Shown one piece after another: positions 60,997-64,000 of a stretch of DNA of 64,000 nt (position 1 is the stretch's first letter; the number at the start of each line of letters is the position of its first letter). Position numbers and translations under genes: made by a program. The stretch covers positions 56,849-120,848 of the forward strand of contig NZ_MQUQ01000014.1 of the NCBI RefSeq assembly GCF_001953865.1, read 5' to 3'. The notes under the pieces are model-generated. The model was given only the letters and a program-made list of their open reading frames with translations. It was not told the origin of the DNA and made no database searches. This DNA comes from Amycolatopsis coloradensis (GTDB lineage: Bacteria; Actinomycetota; Actinomycetes; Mycobacteriales; Pseudonocardiaceae).

Positions 60997-61946
60997 TCGC
61001 CCTTCCCCAAGCTGAGCAGGCTCACCAGGTCGTAGGCGACGTGGGAAGCCGCGATGGCGGTGATCTCCGCGTGATCGTAAGCCGGGGCGAGTTCCACCAC
61101 ATCCGCCCCGACGAGGTTGCAGTCCCGCAGGCCACGCAGGATTTCCAGCAGTTCGCGGCTGGTCATGCCGCCCGCCTCGGGGGTGCCGGTGCCCGGCGCG
61201 TGCGCGGGGTCGAGCACGTCGATGTCGACCGAGATGTAGAGCGGGCGGCCGCCGATGCGCTGGCGCAGCGCGTCGACGGTCTCGGCGACCCCGCGGCGCA
61301 TGACGTCGCCGGAGGTGACGATGCCGAATCCGAGGCGGCGGTCCTCTTCCAGGTCCCGCTTGCCGTACAGCGGGCCGCGCGTGCCGACGTGGGACAGCGC
61401 TTCGGTGTCGAGGAGGCCTTCCTCGGACGCCCGCCGGAACGGGGTGCCGTGGGTGTACGGCTCGCCGAAGTAGGTGTCCCAGGTGTCGAGGTGCGCGTCG
61501 AAGTGCAGCAGCGCCACCGGCCCGTGCTTCTTCGCCGCCGCCCGCAGCAGCGGGAGTGCGATCGTGTGGTCGCCGCCGACGGTCACCAGCCGCGTCCCGC
61601 CCGCGGTCAGCGCTTCGGCCTCGTCTTGCAGGGTTTCGATCGCCTCCCCGATGTTGAACGGGTTGAGCGCGATGTCACCGGCGTCGACCACCTGCGTTTC
61701 GGCGAACGGGGAGACGTCGAGTTCCGGGTGGTACGGGCGAAGGAGCCTGCTGGCCTCACGGAGCGCCGCGGGACCGAACCGCGCGCCGGGACGGTAGGAC
61801 ACCCCGGCGTCGAACGGCACCCCGACGACGGCGACGTCGGCATGCTCGACCTGATCGATCCGCGGCAGCCTCGCGAAGGTCGCGAAACCGGCGAACCGGG
61901 GCACCCTCGAAGAGTCGACGGGTCCGATCGGGGTCTGCTCAGGCAC
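60993..61946 (-). CDS. Ureohydrolase (agmatinase/guanidinobutyrase)
   Basis: 317-residue manganese ureohydrolase. GGDHTIALP carries H127; [10 protein letters not shown] carries D150, H152 and D154; [19 protein letters not shown] carries D241 and D243, so all six metal ligands are present. It releases urea from agmatine, guanidinobutyrate or a similar compound. The neighbours favour 4-guanidinobutyrase (GbuA-like): 4-guanidinobutyrate to GABA and urea. GTG 61946 has GGAGA upstream. Second gene of the operon. Confidence 0.9.
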   Translation of the reverse strand: MPEQTPIGPVDSSRVPRFAGFATFARLPRIDQVEHADVAVVGVPFDAGVSYRPGARFGPAALREASRLLRPYHPELDVSPFAETQVVDAGDIALNPFNIGEAIETLQDEAEALTAGGTRLVTVGGDHTIALPLLRAAAKKHGPVALLHFDAHLDTWDTYFGEPYTHGTPFRRASEEGLLDTEALSHVGTRGPLYGKRDLEEDRRLGFGIVTSGDVMRRGVAETVDALRQRIGGRPLYISVDIDVLDPAHAPGTGTPEAGGMTSRELLEILRGLRDCNLVGADVVELAPAYDHAEITAIAASHVAYDLVSLLSLGKGE

Positions 61947-61967
61947 TGTGTCTCCTTCGGATGGTTT

Positions 61968-63419
61968 TCAGGACTTCGAAGCGGCGAGTTTCGCCTCTTC
62001 TTCTTCGGCGACCGCGCTGCCGTTCAGGCGACGGGTCCACACGGTGAGGATCTCGTCCGACGTCCGCGGGGTGAGGAAGCTGACCAGCAGGTACACCGCC
62101 AGGCTGGAGCCGAGTCCCCAGTAGATCGGGCTGTTGGCCTCGACGCCGTCCACGAACATGAACGTGACGACCACGACGGTGCCGACGACCATCGACGCGA
62201 GCGCGCCCTGCCGGGTGCCGCGTTTCCAGGCCAGCCCGCCGATGATCGCGACCAGCAGGCCGCCGACGAGGATGTCGTAGGCGATGGTCAGCGCGTTGAC
62301 CACGTCGTCCACGACCATGGCGATGCCGATCGCGGCGATGCCGAGGACCAAGGTCGTGACACGGTTCCTGGTGACCTCGTTGACGGCCTTCTTCAGTCCC
62401 AGCTTGGAAAGCAGGTCCGAGGTGCTCACCGTCGAGCAGGCGATGAGCGCGCCGCTCGCGGTCGACATCATCGCCGACAGCGCGGCCGCGAGCACCAGGC
62501 CGCGGACCCCGGCGGGCAGTTGGTCCTCGACGATGGTGGCGAACGCGTCCTGCGCGCTGGCCAGCGTCGGGTAGAGCGTCTTGGCCGCGGTGCCGATCAG
62601 CGCGCCGGCGAGGCCGTAGACCAGGCAGTAGACACCGGAGATGACGCCACCGCCGGTGGCGATGCCCGGGGTGCGGGCGGTGAACACGCGCTGCCAGATG
62701 TCCTGCCCGATCAGCAGGCCGAAGCTGTAGATGAGGAAGTAGGTGAAGATCGTGTCGCCGCCGATGGCGGTGAGTTCGAAGTAGCTCTCGTCCAGCCGCG
62801 CGGCCATCCCGTCGAAACCACCCGCCGAGACGATCGAGACCGGCAGCAGGATGAACAGGATGCCGATGGTCTTGACGACGAACTGGACGATGTCGGTCAG
62901 CGTGATCGACCACATGCCGCCGAGCACCGAGTAGAGCACCACGATCGAACCGCCGATGGCGATCCCGGCCCAGCTCGGGACGGTGAAGAGGACCTTGAAG
63001 ATGGTGGCGAACGCCAGCGTCGAGGTGACCGTCAGCATCAGCGTGTAGCCCCACATGACGACGCCGGAAATGGCGCTGGTGGAGCCGCCGTAGCGCAGGT
63101 CGAGCATCTCGCCGACGGTGTAGACGCGCAGCCTCACCAGCCGCCGTGCGAACAGCGTGTGCAGGACCAGGATGCCGACGCCGATCGCGATCACGAGCCA
63201 GGCGCCGGAGATACCGTAGGTGTAGCCGAGCTTCACCCCGCCGACCGTCGAAGCGCCGCCGAGGACGACCGCGGACATCGTGCCCGAGTACATGAACCAG
63301 CCGAGGCGGCGGCCCGCGACCAGGTAGTCGGACTTGGTCTTGGCGAGCCGCAGCCCGAACCAGCCGACGCCGATCATGCCCGCTATGTACAGCGCGATCA
63401 CCGCGTAGTCACCGGCCAC
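61968..63419 (-). CDS. Sodium:solute symporter (SSS family)
   Basis: 483-residue, 13-helix Na+-driven transporter. KSDYLVAGRRLGWFMYSGTMSAVVLGGASTVGG is helices 1-2 with the Na+ site, AGVRGLVLAAALSAMMSTASGALIACST the SSS signature. Substrate likely a guanidino compound or amino acid, judged by the operon. GTG 63419 is preceded by AAGGAGGACACC. First gene of the five-gene operon, divergent from the PucR gene. Confidence 0.92.
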   Translation of the reverse strand: MAGDYAVIALYIAGMIGVGWFGLRLAKTKSDYLVAGRRLGWFMYSGTMSAVVLGGASTVGGVKLGYTYGISGAWLVIAIGVGILVLHTLFARRLVRLRVYTVGEMLDLRYGGSTSAISGVVMWGYTLMLTVTSTLAFATIFKVLFTVPSWAGIAIGGSIVVLYSVLGGMWSITLTDIVQFVVKTIGILFILLPVSIVSAGGFDGMAARLDESYFELTAIGGDTIFTYFLIYSFGLLIGQDIWQRVFTARTPGIATGGGVISGVYCLVYGLAGALIGTAAKTLYPTLASAQDAFATIVEDQLPAGVRGLVLAAALSAMMSTASGALIACSTVSTSDLLSKLGLKKAVNEVTRNRVTTLVLGIAAIGIAMVVDDVVNALTIAYDILVGGLLVAIIGGLAWKRGTRQGALASMVVGTVVVVTFMFVDGVEANSPIYWGLGSSLAVYLLVSFLTPRTSDEILTVWTRRLNGSAVAEEEEAKLAASKS

Positions 63420-63492
63420 GGTGTCCTCCTTGCCTGGGGGCTGTTCGCTTCGTTCGGGTCACCGTAGGTTCGTTCGCTCCTTGAACGACATG

Positions 63493-63505
63493 GGATGATC
63501 CATCC
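63493..63505. promoter_or_regulatory. Short palindrome in the SSS-PucR divergent region
   Basis: GGATG-ATC-CATCC is a perfect small inverted repeat in the 111-nt gap between the divergent symporter and PucR genes. The region would hold both promoters; a PucR-binding site here is plausible but not proven. Confidence 0.35.
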
Positions 63506-63530
63506 AAAGTTGTGTACGAATGAGGATGAA

Positions 63531-64000
63531 ATGGCCCAAACCCGCGATCCGCTCGACTCAGATGTGAATGTCCCGTTACGGGCCGTGGTCGGCAACCCGG
63601 AACTGGCACTCGACCCGGTCGGGGAGACGCTGCGCCCCGGCGCGCTCGACGCCCCGGTGCGCTGGGCGCACGTTAGCGAACTCCGGGATCCCGCGCCGTA
63701 CCTGCTCGGGGCGGAGCTGCTGCTCACCGCCGGGGTGAACCTGCCGGTGGAGCCGTCCGAGATCGACCGCTACGTCCGGCGGCTGGCCGACAGCGGGATC
63801 TCCGCGCTGGGGTTCGGGCTCACCCCCGGCGCCCACGAAACGCTGCCGCCGCCGCTGCGGGCGGCGTGCGCCCGGCACGGCCTCCCGTTGCTGACCGTCC
63901 AGCCGAGGACGCCGTTCCTGGCGATCAGCCGGGCGGTGTCGGTCGCGCTGGCCGAGGCGGGACAGCGGGAACAGCGGCGGATCGCGGTCGCGCGCGAGGC
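63531..64000 (+). CDS. PucR-family transcriptional regulator, N-terminal part (cut by window edge)
   Basis: First 156 codons of a PucR-type regulator, from ATG 63531 (AGGA at 63523-63526). The PucR domain is visible as VRWAHVSELRDPAPYLLGAELLLTAGVNLP (about 43-72), then SALGFGLTPGAHETLPPPLRAACARHGLPLLTVQ, described in parts. The C-terminal helix-turn-helix (PucR_C) lies outside the window. Divergent from the guanidino operon, so it probably controls it; PucR-like proteins also answer to purines and GABA. Confidence 0.85.
   Translation, partial: MAQTRDPLDSDVNVPLRAVVGNPELALDPVGETLRPGALDAPVRWAHVSELRDPAPYLLGAELLLTAGVNLPVEPSEIDRYVRRLADSGISALGFGLTPGAHETLPPPLRAACARHGLPLLTVQPRTPFLAISRAVSVALAEAGQREQRRIAVARE

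Overview
This is a 64 kb stretch of a high-GC actinobacterial chromosome. Codon use (strong G/C third positions, many GTG starts) and gene families found mainly in actinobacteria (DUF3099, DUF3039, DUF7455, DUF4193, DUF3093, DUF3710, DUF3159, Cei) point to Pseudonocardiales. An Amycolatopsis-like organism is my best guess from gene style and the intergenic palindromes; this is inference, not a database result. No rRNA, tRNA, CRISPR array, prophage or insertion sequence was recognised. Both ends cut a gene: dtd on the left and a PucR-type regulator on the right.

Layout. 1-8 kb: dtd (partial), a large methyltransferase, an M20 amidohydrolase, DUF3099, pseudouridine catabolism (psuG-psuK), an HD protein, Spo0M, DUF3039 and a secreted protein. 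8-15 kb: an RND exporter, a BrkB-type membrane protein and a DEIH-box helicase. 15-20 kb: a xylose-type ABC transporter (xylFGH) with a ROK repressor. 20-32 kb: mixed accessory genes (TetR-hydrolase pair, EamA transporter, GNAT, amino acid permease, a two-component system, small membrane proteins, a methyltransferase paired with an unknown membrane-anchored protein, a secreted protein). 32-45 kb: a core block whose order and orientations match, from memory, M. tuberculosis Rv2703 back to Rv2689c (sigA, ppgK, suhB, cei, DUF4193, DUF3093, dut, DUF3710, hydrolase, OB-fold, DUF3159, two TrkA/RCK proteins, APC/KimA-like permease, TRAM methyltransferase); dxs follows at 51.6 kb, as dxs1 does further along in Mycobacterium. 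45-51 kb: a tiny CxxC zinc-finger-like ORF with a coupled hypothetical gene, a GNAT, and a choline/amino-alcohol oxidation operon (ALDH, APC permease, GMC dehydrogenase). 54-56 kb: a DJ-1/PfpI protein and a TetR-SDR divergent pair. 56-63 kb: a five-gene operon (SSS symporter, ureohydrolase, TPP enzyme, aldehyde dehydrogenase, NCS1 permease) that fits the arginine transaminase route (2-ketoarginine to 4-aminobutyrate plus urea), facing a PucR regulator.

The most striking non-coding feature is a set of long palindromes of several families. All eight convergent gene pairs with a gap between them contain at least one; the other convergent pairs overlap. One family (3 copies) shows a compensatory base change that keeps a 26-bp stem. 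A separate array of 21-bp units arranged head to head lies upstream of xylF, with a shorter relative at 46.7 kb.
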